The notes: a model not told the origin generated them from the letters alone. A stretch of 51,853 bases of DNA from Burkholderiales bacterium (GCA_003963005.1 RXJW01000111.1:1-51853); one strand, 5' to 3'. Shown: positions 1-10,124, numbered from the stretch's first letter. Numbers and translations: made by a program.

Positions 1-921
1 CTCGCCATCCGAGATGCGGCGGATGGTTTCGGCGAACAGGAAGGCCACCGACAGCTGGCGGATCTTCTTGCAGGCCTTGGCGGCGTCGGTCAGGGGAATG
101 GTGTTGGTGATGACGACTTCGTCGAGCTGCGAGCCGGCGATGCGCTCGATGGCCGGGCCCGACAGGATCGGGTGCGTGCAGTAGGCGAAGACGCTCTTCG
201 CGCCGCGGGCCTTCAGCACCTCGGCCGCCTTCACGAGGGTGCCGGCGGTGTCGATCATGTCGTCCATGATCACGCAGTTGCGGCCCTCGATCTCGCCGAT
301 GACGTGCATCACTTCCGAGACGTTGGCGGCCGGGCGGCGCTTGTCGATGATGGCCAGGTCGCAGCCCAGTTGCTTGGCCAGCGCGCGTGCGCGCACCACG
401 CCACCGACGTCAGGCGACACGACCACGAGGTCGCTGTAGTTGCGGGCCTTCAGGTCCGACAGCAGCACCGGCGAGGCGTAGATGTTGTCGACGGGGATGT
501 CGAAGAAGCCCTGGATCTGGTCGGCGTGCAGGTCCATCGTGAGCACGCGCTCGACACCGACGGTTTCCAGCAGGTTGGCGACCACCTTGGCCGAGATCGG
601 CACGCGGGTGCTGCGTGGGCGGCGGTCCTGGCGGGCGTAGCCGAAGTAGGGGATCACGGCGGTGATGCGGCGGGCGCTGGCGCGCTTCAGGGCATCGACC
701 ATGATCAGCAGTTCCATCAGGTTCTCGTTCGTCGGGGCGCAGGTGGGCTGCACGACGAAGACGTCACGGGCGCGGACGTTCTGCTGAATCTCGACGGTCA
801 CCTCGCCATCGGAGAAGCGGCCCACCACGGCTTTGCCGAGGTCGAGCCCGAGGTGGGTCGCAATTTCCTGGGAAAGAACCGGGTTCGCGTTGCCGGTGAA
901 GAGAACCGTGTTGAGCAGCAC
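1..921 (-). CDS. prs: Ribose-phosphate pyrophosphokinase, 3' end cut by window edge
   Basis: Makes PRPP from ribose 5-phosphate and ATP in the cytoplasm, feeding purine, pyrimidine, His, Trp and NAD synthesis. The minus-strand reading frame is open from position 921 to base 1. It carries the family's N-terminal LFTGNANP, the region ending in YARQDR (active-site flexible region), [11 protein letters not shown], and the PRPP-binding loop [13 protein letters not shown] chose the GTG at 921 because the protein then begins [11 protein letters not shown] and an AGAGG lies just upstream. 307 codons are present; family members are about 315-320 residues, so roughly ten C-terminal residues lie outside the window. 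It follows tRNA-Gln, ispE and lolB on the same strand, a common Burkholderiales order. Confidence 0.95.
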   Translation of the reverse strand, partial: MLLNTVLFTGNANPVLSQEIATHLGLDLGKAVVGRFSDGEVTVEIQQNVRARDVFVVQPTCAPTNENLMELLIMVDALKRASARRITAVIPYFGYARQDRRPRSTRVPISAKVVANLLETVGVERVLTMDLHADQIQGFFDIPVDNIYASPVLLSDLKARNYSDLVVVSPDVGGVVRARALAKQLGCDLAIIDKRRPAANVSEVMHVIGEIEGRNCVIMDDMIDTAGTLVKAAEVLKARGAKSVFAYCTHPILSGPAIERIAGSQLDEVVITNTIPLTDAAKACKKIRQLSVAFLFAETIRRISDGE

Positions 922-985
922 TGGAAGCCTCTGAGATATCAGTGGCTCGCTGAGCGCCGAGCCGGTTCAGCGAAAAACAGAAATT

Positions 986-1062
986 TGGCAGGGGAGGAAG
1001 GACTCGAACCCTCGCATGTCGGAATCAAAATCCGATGCCTTAACCAACTTGGCGACTCCCCT
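986..1062 (-). tRNA. tRNA-Gln (anticodon UUG)
   Basis: On the minus strand the sequence folds as a full cloverleaf: acceptor AGGGGAG pairing with CTCCCCT, anticodon stem TCGGA/TCCGA around loop TTTTGAT (anticodon TTG), T arm with TTCGAAT, discriminator G and an encoded CCA (986-988). Length is 77 nt. It lies between ispE and prs on the same strand and is probably transcribed with them or from a promoter in the ispE 3' end. Confidence 0.95.
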
Positions 1063-1101
1063 ACACAGGACACAGCAGAGTTGCTGCACCCCAAAACCTG
1101 T

Positions 1102-1998
1102 TCAGTCGGCCCAGCCCGCGAGCGGGTGTTGAGCCAGGCTGCGGCAGATTCGACCGGTCCACCCTTCAGGCTGCGCCTGAAGCAATGTCGCCAGGGACTG
1201 GTCGTCCTTGCCTTCTTTTCCATTCCCGGCGAGCACGGAGAACACGGCAGCCCCGGAGCCCGTCATCCGGGCGTTGCCGAAGGTGTTCGACAACAGGGCC
1301 AGCGCATCTCGTACGTCACTGCTGATCGCTTCAGCGGCAGCCTGGAGGTCGTTGTGACCTTCACCGGCTGCGGCTATTCGTTCCGCAGTTCCTGCCGAGG
1401 CGGGAAAGCCCGCGACTATAGCCAACTTTTCGGACCTCGCCAAGAGTTCGCTCGAAAAAATTGCAGCCGTGGCGAGACCGGCCGGCCCCTTGAGCACGGC
1501 AAAGCGCTGCTCGGGCAGGGCGATCGGGTGAAGGATTTCGCCGATGCCCTGCACGAAAGCCGGGCGGCCGCCGAGGAAGAAGGGCACGTCGGCACCGAGC
1601 TTCAGGCCCAGGGCGAGCAGCCGCTCCAGCGGCAGCCGCAGGTCCCACAGTCGGTTCAGGCCCAGCAACGTGGTCGCGGCGTCGGACGAGCCGCCGCCCA
1701 TGCCGGCACCGGCAGGCAGGCGCTTTTCGAGGTGGATGTCCGCGCCGAGCGTGCAGCCGGTTTCGGCCTGCAGCAGCCGCGCGGCGCGCAGGCAGAGGTC
1801 GTCGGGCGGCAGGTCGCCCCCCAGCACATCGTGGCGCTGCAGCCGGCCGTCGGCGCGGCGTTCGAGGTGCAGCGTGTCGGCCCAGTCGATCAGCACGAAG
1901 ACCGATTCGAGCAGGTGATAGCCGTCGGCCCGCTTGCCGACGACGTGCAGGAACAGGTTCAGCTTGGCCGGGGCGGCCAGGTCATGGAGTGCCTTCAT
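1102..1998 (-). CDS. ispE: 4-diphosphocytidyl-2-C-methyl-D-erythritol kinase
   Basis: GHMP-family kinase that phosphorylates CDP-methylerythritol in the non-mevalonate (MEP) isoprenoid pathway. The 298-residue protein has the substrate segment APAKLNLFLHV near residues 9-19, the ATP-binding glycine/serine loop LPAGAGMGGGSSDAA at about 94-108, LGADVPFFL and the C-terminal RMTGSGAAVF motif. The reading frame extends upstream to 2091, but the ATG at 1998 gives the usual N-terminus. That start lies 17 nt inside the end of lolB, suggesting translational coupling. Order lolB-ispE-tRNA-Gln-prs. Confidence 0.95.
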   Translation of the reverse strand: MKALHDLAAPAKLNLFLHVVGKRADGYHLLESVFVLIDWADTLHLERRADGRLQRHDVLGGDLPPDDLCLRAARLLQAETGCTLGADIHLEKRLPAGAGMGGGSSDAATTLLGLNRLWDLRLPLERLLALGLKLGADVPFFLGGRPAFVQGIGEILHPIALPEQRFAVLKGPAGLATAAIFSSELLARSEKLAIVAGFPASAGTAERIAAAGEGHNDLQAAAEAISSDVRDALALLSNTFGNARMTGSGAAVFSVLAGNGKEGKDDQSLATLLQAQPEGWTGRICRSLAQHPLAGWAD

Positions 1999-2512
1999 CG
2001 CCTCCGTCCAGTCGGGCGCGCAGCGTGACGACCGGCGTCGCCAGCCGTGTCGCCACGAGTGCAGGAAGCCTCGGCTCGATGCGCCAGCCAAGCTGCTCGA
2101 AGCCGGTGTCGGTTTTCGTGTGTGGCGCCGCCGGCCAGGGCCGGGCCTGGAGCCAGTCGAACAACGCGGCCACCGGCACCGCCTCGCCCAGCAGCTCGCG
2201 GGTGAGGTCGTCCAGGCTGTCGAAGCGGCGCTCGTCCTGCGGCGTCTGCAGCATGACCTGGCCGGGTGCCCAGCTGGCGCGGGCCACGAGCGAGCCCAGC
2301 GGCGTGGTCAGCTCCAGCTGCCCGGCCTGCGGCCCCCCGAACAGCTCGAAGCTGGCCGCGCCGCCGGTGCCGCGATGGTGCACGTCGCCGGCCACGTTGA
2401 CGCTGATGCGGCCGCTCAGGCGCGCGGCGGCCGCATCGCCCGCCGGGGCGGTCTTCGGCAACTGGGCACAGCCGGCCAGGGCCAGCGCGAGCAGGGCGGC
2501 GGCCAGCCGCAT
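1982..2512 (-). CDS. lolB: Outer-membrane lipoprotein receptor LolB
   Basis: LolB takes lipoproteins from the carrier LolA and inserts them into the outer membrane. The 176-residue product begins with a lipoprotein signal ending in the lipobox LALAGC (Cys15). It then shows the LolB-type pattern with SGRISVNV, the glycine-rich SFELFGGPQAGQLELTTPLGS-like stretch, and a downstream region with AALFDWLQARPW. The ATG at 2512 shares its A with the TGA stop of the TPR gene (TGATG). This rules out the longer reading frame beginning at 2626, which would bury the lipobox. Identification rests on lipobox, length, pattern and the conserved neighbour ispE. Confidence 0.88.
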   Translation of the reverse strand: MRLAAALLALALAGCAQLPKTAPAGDAAAARLSGRISVNVAGDVHHRGTGGAASFELFGGPQAGQLELTTPLGSLVARASWAPGQVMLQTPQDERRFDSLDDLTRELLGEAVPVAALFDWLQARPWPAAPHTKTDTGFEQLGWRIEPRLPALVATRLATPVVTLRARLDGGDEGTP

Positions 2513-4305
2513 CAGGGCGCGACCTTCAGGCGGGTCATCACCTCGCGCAGCGCCTCGTTGCCGGGTTCCCGCTGGGCAGCCTCGGCGAACACGCGGCGGG
2601 CCTCGTCCTGCTGGCCCTGCACCCACAGCACCTCGCCCAGGTGGGCGGCGATCTCCGCATCCGGCCGGCCCTTGTGCGCCTGCCGCAGCAGGCGGGCGGC
2701 TTCGTCGAGGTTGCCCAGCCGGAACTCGACCCAGCCCAGGCTGTCCACTATGAACGGCTCGCCCGGCGCCAGCTTCAGCGCCTTCTGGATGAGCTCCTTC
2801 GCCTCCGGCAGCCGCTGCCTGCGATCCGCCAGCGAATAGCCCAGGGCGTTGTAGGCATGGTGGTAGTCGGGCTTGATCTCGATGGCCTTGCGCAGCAGCG
2901 TCTCCATCTCATCGAACCGGCCGACCTTCTCGGACATCATGGCCTGCTCGTAGATCAGGTCGACGTCCGCCGGAAAGCGCTCGACAGCCGACTGCATGAT
3001 CGTGAGTGCCGTGGCGTAGTCGCGCTGCTCACGCATCAGCTGGGCCTCGGCGAGCAGGCCGGCGCGGGCGTCGTTGTCGCTCGCGGTGGCCGTGGGGCGC
3101 AGCAACTTGCGGCCCTCGGCGACCTTGCCCTGCTTGGCCAGCAGGCTGGCGCGCCGGTAGCGCACGTCCAGACCGGCGCCATCGATCTTCTGGAGCGCCG
3201 CTTCGGCGGCCTTGAAGTCGCCGCGTTGCTCGGCGGCCTGTGAAAGCATCAGCCAGGCCTGCTGGCGCCCGTCGGCGCGTGACTGGATCTCGGCGTCGGT
3301 GCCGGCGGCGGGTGTGTCCAGGCGCTTGAGGCTTTCGCGCAGCGCGACCTCGGCGGCGGCCGGGTGCTTCAGTTCCAGTTCGAGGGCGCCCAGCGCCAGC
3401 CAGGGCGCGGGGTTGTCGGGCGTCGCCGCCGTGAGCTGGCGGAACTGCTGAGCCGCCTCGGCCGGGCGTTGTGCCTGCAGCAGCGCGCGGCCATAGGCCT
3501 GGCGCAGTGCATGCTGGTCGGGCCGCTGCTGCAGCCGGTCGGTGATCAGGTCCTCGGCCTGCGGTTCGCTCGGCATCAACTCGATGGCGAGCTGCATGGC
3601 ATCGTCGTTGTCCGGCAGGATCTGGTGCAGTTCGCGGGTGAGCGCCAGGGCGCGCCCGTTGTCACCGGCGTTGAGCGACAGCTTTGCTTCCACGTAGAGC
3701 GCAGGTGGCTTGAGCGGCCCGGTCTGGGCCTGCAGCACCGGCCGCAGCGCGGCCAGCACGGCCTTCGGGTCGGGGGCGCGCTGGAACAGGCGCGGCAGGG
3801 CCAGGATGAAGCCCGGCCGCTGCGGTGCCGGGCTCACCCGAAGCAGTGACGCCAGCGGCTGGGCGACCTCGGCGGGGCGATTGAGCAGGGCCAGCAGCTG
3901 CACGACGCTTTGCAGCGCGTCGGTGGAGGTGGGAATCGTCTCCGACCAGGCCCGTGCGGCGACCAGCGCCTGATCGCCCGCGCGCGCCTGGATGGCGATG
4001 TTGACGACGCGCTTGAAGAGCGCCTCGTCCGCGGTGCGCCGGGCGGCGTCCAGCAGCACCTGGTAGGCCACGCCGGCCTGGCCGTTCTGCAACTCGATCT
4101 CGCCGATGAGCAGTTGGTAGAACAGCGGTGCATCCATCGCCGAATGCGTGGGCGGCTCGTCGGGCACTGCGGGTACGGCGGAGGCGGCGGTTGCCGGTGG
4201 CGCGGGCGGCGTCGCGGGCGCGGGGGGCGCCGGATCCTGGGCGTGGGCTTGCAGCAGGCCCATCAGGGCGGCGGCGGTGATCACGCGGTGCAGAGGCAAG
4301 GGCAT
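2512..4305 (-). CDS. Exported TPR-repeat protein
   Basis: A 597-residue protein with a signal peptide (residues 1-22, ending AHA), an Ala/Pro-rich linker (about 23-50), then tetratricopeptide repeats almost to the C-terminus. The C-terminal half has clear TPR units, for example [12 protein letters not shown] followed by [22 protein letters not shown] proteins are protein-protein scaffolds; the partner cannot be read from sequence. It is the first gene of the block leading to lolB and overlaps it by 1 nt, so a role in envelope biogenesis is a reasonable inference. Upstream it is divergent from mutM with a 40-nt gap. Confidence 0.85.
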   Translation of the reverse strand: MPLPLHRVITAAALMGLLQAHAQDPAPPAPATPPAPPATAASAVPAVPDEPPTHSAMDAPLFYQLLIGEIELQNGQAGVAYQVLLDAARRTADEALFKRVVNIAIQARAGDQALVAARAWSETIPTSTDALQSVVQLLALLNRPAEVAQPLASLLRVSPAPQRPGFILALPRLFQRAPDPKAVLAALRPVLQAQTGPLKPPALYVEAKLSLNAGDNGRALALTRELHQILPDNDDAMQLAIELMPSEPQAEDLITDRLQQRPDQHALRQAYGRALLQAQRPAEAAQQFRQLTAATPDNPAPWLALGALELELKHPAAAEVALRESLKRLDTPAAGTDAEIQSRADGRQQAWLMLSQAAEQRGDFKAAEAALQKIDGAGLDVRYRRASLLAKQGKVAEGRKLLRPTATASDNDARAGLLAEAQLMREQRDYATALTIMQSAVERFPADVDLIYEQAMMSEKVGRFDEMETLLRKAIEIKPDYHHAYNALGYSLADRRQRLPEAKELIQKALKLAPGEPFIVDSLGWVEFRLGNLDEAARLLRQAHKGRPDAEIAAHLGEVLWVQGQQDEARRVFAEAAQREPGNEALREVMTRLKVAP

Positions 4306-4336
4306 TCGAACTCCAGGGGCAGGGGCTCATTATGAT
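4305..4336 (+). promoter_or_regulatory. Possible mutM promoter
   Basis: TTCGAA (4305-4310), 17 nt, CATTAT (4328-4333), overlapping an alternative -10 TATGAT (4331-4336), ending 9-12 nt before the mutM ATG. The first hexamer overlaps the start of the divergent TPR gene. The 5' untranslated part would be only a few nucleotides. Weak -35; low confidence. Confidence 0.3.
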
Positions 4337-4345
4337 TTCCGGCCC

Positions 4346-5164
4346 ATGCCTGAGTTGCCAGAAGTCGAAGTCACCCGCCGAAGCTTTGCCCATGCCATCC
4401 AGGGGGCCCGGGTGACGGGTCTGCGCCTGGGAAAACCGCTGCGCTGGCCCCTCGGCGTGGACCCCGAAACGCTGCTCGATGCCCGTGTCGGCGAGGTGCA
4501 AAGGCGCGGTAAATATTTGTGGCTCCCTTTGCATGACCGGGGCGGGTTGCTGATGCATCTGGGCATGTCGGGGTCGCTGGCCTTCCTGGACACCACGCCG
4601 GCAGCCGGCGCGCACGACCACTTCGACCTGCACACCGACCGCGGCCTGCTGCGGCTGACCGACCCGCGCCGGTTCGGTGCGGTCGTCTGGGCCCGCGCGC
4701 TGGACGCCGAGCCTGTGGCCACGCTGCTGGGCGGGCTCGGCCTGGAGCCGTTCGACGAGCGCTTCGACGGCCTGCACCTGCATGCGGCCCTGAGCGGGCG
4801 GCGAGTCGCCATCAAGCAGGCGCTGCTGGCGGGCGACATCGTCGTGGGCGCCGGCAACATCTACGCCTGCGAAGCCCTGTTCATGGCCGGCATCGACCCG
4901 CGCCTGGCGGCGGGCAAGCTCAGCCGCCCGCGCGCCGAGCGGCTGGCCACGGCGGTGCGCACGGTCCTCGGCCGGGCGCTGGAAGCCGGCGGCACCACCC
5001 TGCGCGACTTCCGCGATGCCCACGGCGTGGCCGGCAGCTTCCAGATGCAGGCCCAGGTCTACGGCCGCGAGGGCGAGCCCTGCCGGCACTGCGGCACGGC
5101 CATCCGGCGCATCGTGCAGGGGCAGCGCTCCACATTCTTCTGCCCGAAATGCCAGAAACGCTGA
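4346..5164 (+). CDS. mutM: Formamidopyrimidine-DNA glycosylase
   Basis: Excises 8-oxoguanine and formamidopyrimidines from DNA and nicks the abasic site. The 272-residue protein starts MPELPEVEV: Pro2 is the catalytic nucleophile and Glu3 the general acid in this family. RRGKYLWL holds the conserved lysine, DPRRFG follows, then the H2TH region [14 protein letters not shown]. The C-terminal zinc finger has CRHC and CPKC pairs. The ATG at 4346 is fixed by the PELPE N-terminus. Its last 16 nt overlap the start of mutY, so the two oxidised-guanine repair enzymes are coupled. Confidence 0.97.
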   Translation: MPELPEVEVTRRSFAHAIQGARVTGLRLGKPLRWPLGVDPETLLDARVGEVQRRGKYLWLPLHDRGGLLMHLGMSGSLAFLDTTPAAGAHDHFDLHTDRGLLRLTDPRRFGAVVWARALDAEPVATLLGGLGLEPFDERFDGLHLHAALSGRRVAIKQALLAGDIVVGAGNIYACEALFMAGIDPRLAAGKLSRPRAERLATAVRTVLGRALEAGGTTLRDFRDAHGVAGSFQMQAQVYGREGEPCRHCGTAIRRIVQGQRSTFFCPKCQKR

Positions 5165-6165
5165 TCGACGACTTCGGCCAGACGGTCGTGGCCTGGCAGC
5201 GCCGTCACGGTCGCAACAGCCTGCCGTGGCAGAACACGCGGGACCCCTACCGCGTGTGGCTCTCGGAAATCATGCTGCAGCAGACGCAGGTCACCACGGT
5301 GCTGGGCTACTACGAGCGCTTTCTCGCGCGCTGGCCCCGGGTGACCGACCTGGCCGCCGCCACGCTCGACGAGGTGCTCGCGCAGTGGGCCGGCCTGGGC
5401 TACTACAGCCGCGCGCGCAATCTGCATGCCTGTGCCCGGGCCGTGGCTGCAGCACATGGCGGCGCGTTCCCGCAAACCGCTGCTCAGCTTCAGACGCTGC
5501 CGGGCATCGGGCGCTCGACCGCGGCGGCGATTGCGGCGTTCTGCTTCGGCGAGCGCGTGGCCATCCTGGACGGCAACGTCAAGCGCGTGCTCAGCCGCGT
5601 GCTGGCCTACGACGGGGACCTGGCCAGCAGCGCCGCCGAGAAGCGCCTTTGGGACCACGCCACCGCCCTGCTGCCTCTGCAGGACGTGGACCGCTACACG
5701 CAGGGCCTGATGGACCTGGGGGCCACCGTCTGCACGGCCCGCTCGCCGGACTGCCTGCTCTGCCCGGTTCAGCCGCTGTGCCGCGGGCAGCAGACCGGCG
5801 ACCCGACGCGCTTCCCCGTCAAGACGAAGAAGCTCAAGCGCAGCCGGCGCGAGAACTGGTGGCTGTGGCTGGAGCGCGAGGGCCGGGTGCTGTTGCAGCA
5901 GCGGTCGGGCACGGGCGTGTGGGCCGGCTTGTGGACGCTGCCAATGTACGACGACGAAGCCGCCGCCCGTGCCGCCGTGCCGGGCGCTGCCCTGGAGACC
6001 CTGCCGCGCCTGCAGCACGCCCTGACGCACTTCGACTGGGTGCTGCACACGCTGCGCGCGCCGCTGACTGGGGAAACCTCCCCCGAGGGCACCTGGGTCG
6101 CACGCGAGAAACTAGCGGCCTACGCGCTGCCGGCGCCGCTGAAGAAGCTGATGGAAGAAAGCTGA
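5149..6165 (+). CDS. mutY: Adenine DNA glycosylase
   Basis: Removes adenine mispaired with 8-oxoguanine, complementing MutM in the GO repair system. The 338-residue protein has [10 protein letters not shown] with the catalytic Glu, the helix-hairpin-helix [21 protein letters not shown] with the catalytic Asp, the [4Fe-4S] cluster pattern C-x6-C-x2-C-x5-C within [12 protein letters not shown]...LC, and a C-terminal NUDIX-like 8-oxoG recognition domain from about residue 230. The start overlaps mutM by 16 nt. A short membrane protein gene begins 3 nt after the stop. Confidence 0.97.
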   Translation: MPETLIDDFGQTVVAWQRRHGRNSLPWQNTRDPYRVWLSEIMLQQTQVTTVLGYYERFLARWPRVTDLAAATLDEVLAQWAGLGYYSRARNLHACARAVAAAHGGAFPQTAAQLQTLPGIGRSTAAAIAAFCFGERVAILDGNVKRVLSRVLAYDGDLASSAAEKRLWDHATALLPLQDVDRYTQGLMDLGATVCTARSPDCLLCPVQPLCRGQQTGDPTRFPVKTKKLKRSRRENWWLWLEREGRVLLQQRSGTGVWAGLWTLPMYDDEAAARAAVPGAALETLPRLQHALTHFDWVLHTLRAPLTGETSPEGTWVAREKLAAYALPAPLKKLMEES

Positions 6166-6168
6166 GCG

Positions 6169-6471
6169 ATGAAATCCCAGGTCAAGAGTGGCATCGAGTA
6201 CGCCGTGATCACGCTGCTGGTCGCGGGGCTGTGCGTGTGGCAACTGCTCAGCGCGGCCAATGATGCCGAGCCACCTCCCGCCAAGATCGCGCTCATGGGC
6301 TTCGGTGTGATCATCGCCAGTGCCATGCACTGCGTGTTCATGATGCAGCTGGTTCGCCGCACGGGCCGCAGCTTCTGGCCCTGGTTCATCGCCGTGGTGG
6401 TCTTCATGCCCATCGGCTCAGCCGTGCTGCTGGCCCTGTTGCTGAGCGACACCGACAGCGCAGACAGCTGA
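6169..6471 (+). CDS. Small membrane protein of unknown function
   Basis: 100 residues with three hydrophobic segments (about residues 10-28, 41-62 and 69-92) separated by short polar loops, so probably an inner-membrane protein. I do not recognise a family. It starts 3 nt after mutY and is probably cotranscribed with mutM-mutY. The short last loop carries RRTGRSFWPW. Coding potential is supported by the tight spacing and clean membrane topology. Confidence 0.7.
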   Translation: MKSQVKSGIEYAVITLLVAGLCVWQLLSAANDAEPPPAKIALMGFGVIIASAMHCVFMMQLVRRTGRSFWPWFIAVVVFMPIGSAVLLALLLSDTDSADS

Positions 6472-6557
6472 CCGGTCGTGCAGTCTGCACGCCGCAGCGA
6501 TTGCGGCCTGCGGGCGGAAGGCGCACAGTTCCCTGGACAACGACAAAGGGGACAGCC

Positions 6558-8315
6558 GTGGATTTCCTCAAGAACATGCGTGTCGGGGTGCGCCTGGGCG
6601 TGGCATTCGCCGTCGTGCTGGGGCTGATGCTGGCGATGGCTGTCACGGGCGCGATGCTCGCCAGTTCGATCAACGACTACACCGAGTACTACGCCACCGA
6701 TGTCGTGCCCTCGCTGCGCACCATCCGGGAGGTGGAAAGTGCGGTGTCGGATGCCCGCCGGCTGGAGCAGCAGCACATCCTGACCGACGACGACAAGGAA
6801 AAGAAATCGCTGGTCACGCGCATCAGCGATGCGCGCAAGGCCTTCGACAAGGGCGTCAAGGACTACGAGCCGCTGCTGTCCGACGACAAGGACCGTGCTT
6901 TCCTGAAGAAGGTCACTGAAGGCGGAGCCGCCTACTTCGCCGTAGAGGCCAAGGTCATCAAGGCCTCGGAGGACAGCGCCGCCGATCCGACCCAGGGCAC
7001 GGCCGCCAGAGACATGACCTTCGGCCCGGCGCGCGAGGCCTACCGCGCCCTGCGTGACGACATCAAGGCCTGGTGGACCTACAACGAACAGGTGGCCGCA
7101 GCCGCCACGCAGGCAGCGCACGCGGCATACCGGCGCGTGCTCGTGACCTTTGCGGGGGCGTCGCTGGTGGCCCTGGTGATCGGCGTGGCGGCGGCCATCG
7201 CCATCACGCGGTCCATCACCCGGCCGGTGCAAAGCGCGGCCGAGGCCGTGCGGGCTGTCGCCCGGGGTGACCTGACCCAGCGCCTGCACAGCGATGCGCG
7301 CGACGAACTGGGGCAGCTCGTGAACATGCTCGACGAGATGACGCAGAACCTCGCCCGCATGGTGGCCGGTGTGCGCCAGGGCTGCGAGCAACTGACCGTG
7401 GCCGCGGCCGAGATTGCCCAGGGCAATGCCGACCTGTCGGCGCGAACCGAGAGCCAGGCATCGAGCCTGGAGGAGACGGCAGCTTCCGTCGAGCAGATGG
7501 CCGCCCAGATCAAGGCCAATGCCGACAACGCGCGCCAGGCCGACCAGCTCGCCAGCCGTGCCTCAGAAGTGGCCGGCGCCGGCGGTGCGGCGGTGGGCGA
7601 GGTCGTCACGACGATGGATGCGATCTCGGCCTCCAGCCGCAAGATCGGCGACATCATCGGCACGATCGATGGCATCGCGTTCCAGACCAACATCCTGGCA
7701 CTCAATGCGGCGGTCGAAGCCGCGCGGGCCGGTGAACAGGGCCGGGGCTTCGCGGTCGTGGCGGGTGAGGTCCGGCTGCTGGCCCAGCGCAGCGCCGAAG
7801 CCGCCAAGGAGATCAAGAGCCTGATCGGCGACAGCGTCAGCAAGGTGGAGAGCGGCAGCAGCCAGGTGCTGTCGGCACGCGAGACCATCGGCCAGATGGT
7901 CAACGAGGTGCGCCGCGTGACCGACCTGGTCGGCGAGATCACGGTGTCCAGCCGCGAGCAGTCCGAAGGGGTCGGGCAGATCAATCTCGCCGTCACGCAG
8001 CTCGACCAGGCGACGCAGCAGAACGCTGCGCTGGTGGAGCAGACCGCCGCTGCGGCCGAGAGCATGCGCATGCAGACGGCCAAGCTGGTGGAGGCGGTGT
8101 CGGCTTTCCGCGTGGCAGGCGTGGCGGCTGCGGCGCCACGGGCTGCGGCGCGTGCCGGTGTGGGCAGGTCGAGGCCTGCGCCTGCCCTGGCGCCAACCCC
8201 GTCGCCCGCCCGGCCCGGCCCGGTTCGTCCCGTCGCCGGGCCGGTGGCCGAGGCCGCTGACCTGCCCTCGCGCACGAAGACGGCACCGCACGACGACGCG
8301 TGGGAATCTTTCTGA
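6558..8315 (+). CDS. Methyl-accepting chemotaxis protein with C-terminal CheR-docking-type tail
   Basis: Chemoreceptor signalling to the CheA/CheW kinase. The start is GTG at 6558, behind AAAGGGGAC. In the 585-residue protein: TM1 about 10-34, a periplasmic four-helix-bundle-type sensor 35-190, TM2 193-216, HAMP 217-268, then the long cytoplasmic coiled coil with the highly conserved hairpin tip [20 protein letters not shown]. The C-terminus is a flexible Ala/Pro-rich linker ending AWESF. This matches the xWxxF pentapeptide pattern that tethers CheR/CheB in receptors such as Tar and Tsr. It is followed at 222 nt by a close paralogue that lacks this tail. Ligand unknown. Confidence 0.93.
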   Translation: MDFLKNMRVGVRLGVAFAVVLGLMLAMAVTGAMLASSINDYTEYYATDVVPSLRTIREVESAVSDARRLEQQHILTDDDKEKKSLVTRISDARKAFDKGVKDYEPLLSDDKDRAFLKKVTEGGAAYFAVEAKVIKASEDSAADPTQGTAARDMTFGPAREAYRALRDDIKAWWTYNEQVAAAATQAAHAAYRRVLVTFAGASLVALVIGVAAAIAITRSITRPVQSAAEAVRAVARGDLTQRLHSDARDELGQLVNMLDEMTQNLARMVAGVRQGCEQLTVAAAEIAQGNADLSARTESQASSLEETAASVEQMAAQIKANADNARQADQLASRASEVAGAGGAAVGEVVTTMDAISASSRKIGDIIGTIDGIAFQTNILALNAAVEAARAGEQGRGFAVVAGEVRLLAQRSAEAAKEIKSLIGDSVSKVESGSSQVLSARETIGQMVNEVRRVTDLVGEITVSSREQSEGVGQINLAVTQLDQATQQNAALVEQTAAAAESMRMQTAKLVEAVSAFRVAGVAAAAPRAAARAGVGRSRPAPALAPTPSPARPGPVRPVAGPVAEAADLPSRTKTAPHDDAWESF

Positions 8316-8537
8316 AAGTTGTCCCGGCGGCATTGAAACCGTTGCCAGCCGACGTGCGCGGAAATAGTTCACACGCGGCGCGGTGGCTGCGTCATCCCGC
8401 TGATTGACGTTGAAGCGCAGACTGAGGCGTGTGACGCGATGTCCGTCCCGTCTGCGCCGCCGTGGGCGGCCGGGTGACCGGCGACGCGAGCCACTGCGGC
8501 CGGTCGGCCGTCTCTGCGCCTGTCCAAAGGGGGGATC

Positions 8538-10124
8538 ATGGTTGCTCTGAGAAATCTGCGCGTCGGCACGCGCCTCGCGCTTGCCTTCCTCGTGCTGCTG
8601 TCGCTGATGGTGGGCATGGCGGCGCTGGGCGTGTTCCAGGCGCGCATGCTCAACGGCTACATCACCTACTACCCCGAGAACATCCTGCCCTCGCTGCGGA
8701 CGTTGAACCAGGTTCAACTCCAGCTGTCGGCGGCGCGGCGCTACGAGTTGCGTGCCCTGCTGGCAGACGCGGCTGGGCACAGGGCGCAGGCCGAGCAAGT
8801 GGCCAAGGCGAAGCAAGTCGTCCTGCAGCGGCTCAAGGACTATGAGGTGCTGGTCAGTGACGACACCGACCGCGCGCTGATGCAAAAGGCGACCGCAGCA
8901 GCCGGCGCCTTCTTTGCCGTGCAGGACCGGGTGCTGCGGCTGGCTGAACAGGCCGGCAACGACGCTGCGGCGATGGAGGAGGCCCGCCAGTTGTCGTTTG
9001 ATGCCGGCCTGAAGGCCTTCACGGCCGTGACGGAGGGCCTGGCCGCCTGGTGGGACTACAACGAGAAGCTGGCCGGGGACGCCACCGAATCCGCCGCCGC
9101 CGCGTACGTGCGGGTCTTTGTTTTCTCGGGACTCGCCGCGGCTGTGGCGCTGGCCTTCGGCGTGGCGGCGGGGGTCTTCATCACCCGTTCGATCACGCGG
9201 CCGCTGCAGGAAGCAGCCCAGGTCGTGGAGGCCGTGGCGGCGGGAGACCTGACGCAGCGCACCCGCTGGCGGTCGCGTGACGAGCTGGGGCAGCTGCTGC
9301 TGCGTCTGGACGGCATGTCACAAAGCCTGTCCGGGACGGTGGCCGGGGTGCGCCAAGGCTGCGATCAGCTCAATGTGGCGGCAGCTGAGATTGCGCAGGG
9401 CAATGCCGATCTGTCCGGCCGCACCGAGAGTCAGGCGTCCAGCCTGGAGGAGACCGCAGCAGCCGTCGAGGAAATGGTGGCGCAGATCCAGGCGAACGCG
9501 GAAAGCGCTCGCCAGGCTGACCAGCTCGCCCAGCGCGCGTCGGGTGCGGCGCAGGCCGGTGGGCAGGCCGTGGGAGAAATCGTCCTCACCATGGATGCCA
9601 TTTCCGCCTCGAGCCGCCGGATCGCCGACATCATCGGCGTCATCGACGGCATTGCCTTCCAGACCAATATCCTCGCCTTGAATGCCGCCGTCGAAGCTGC
9701 GCGTGCCGGTGAGCAGGGCCGCGGCTTCGCCGTCGTGGCTGGCGAGGTGCGCGTGCTCGCCCAACGCAGCGCCGAAGCGGCCAAGGAGATCAAGAGCCTG
9801 ATCGGCGAGAGCGTCAGCAAGGTCGAGAACGGCAGCGCTCAAGTGCTGTCGGCGCGCGGCACCATCGAGCAGATGGTCGACGAGATCAAGAAGGTCACGG
9901 ACCTCGTTGCCGAGATCACGACGTCCAGTCGCCAGCAGGCCGAGGGAGCGACCCAGATCAATGAGGCGGTCGGCCAGATCGATCAGACCACCCAGCAGAA
10001 CGCCGCGCTGGTCGAGCAGACGGCGGCCGCCGCCGAGAGCCTGCGCAACCAGACGACCAAGCTCGTCGCGGCGGTCGCGGCCTTTCGTGTGGACACGCCG
10101 TCAGGAGGCCTGGCGCGCCAGTGA
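8538..10124 (+). CDS. Methyl-accepting chemotaxis protein (tandem paralogue)
   Basis: 528 residues, ATG behind AAGGGGGGATC. Same plan as the receptor upstream: TM1 about 10-34, ligand domain with the shared YITYY...ILPSLRTL pattern, TM2 about 190-215, HAMP, then a signalling domain nearly identical to its neighbour's around [20 protein letters not shown]. It ends about 50 residues earlier, without the Ala/Pro linker and without the AWESF tail, so adaptation may depend on a neighbouring receptor. Tandem duplication is the likely origin. Its last 24 nt overlap the convergent M56 gene. Confidence 0.93.
   Translation: MVALRNLRVGTRLALAFLVLLSLMVGMAALGVFQARMLNGYITYYPENILPSLRTLNQVQLQLSAARRYELRALLADAAGHRAQAEQVAKAKQVVLQRLKDYEVLVSDDTDRALMQKATAAAGAFFAVQDRVLRLAEQAGNDAAAMEEARQLSFDAGLKAFTAVTEGLAAWWDYNEKLAGDATESAAAAYVRVFVFSGLAAAVALAFGVAAGVFITRSITRPLQEAAQVVEAVAAGDLTQRTRWRSRDELGQLLLRLDGMSQSLSGTVAGVRQGCDQLNVAAAEIAQGNADLSGRTESQASSLEETAAAVEEMVAQIQANAESARQADQLAQRASGAAQAGGQAVGEIVLTMDAISASSRRIADIIGVIDGIAFQTNILALNAAVEAARAGEQGRGFAVVAGEVRVLAQRSAEAAKEIKSLIGESVSKVENGSAQVLSARGTIEQMVDEIKKVTDLVAEITTSSRQQAEGATQINEAVGQIDQTTQQNAALVEQTAAAAESLRNQTTKLVAAVAAFRVDTPSGGLARQ

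Noticed and set aside
172..2028. Long plus-strand frame (618 codons) over prs and ispE
   Set aside because: Shadow of two firm minus-strand genes in high-GC DNA; no family pattern in it.
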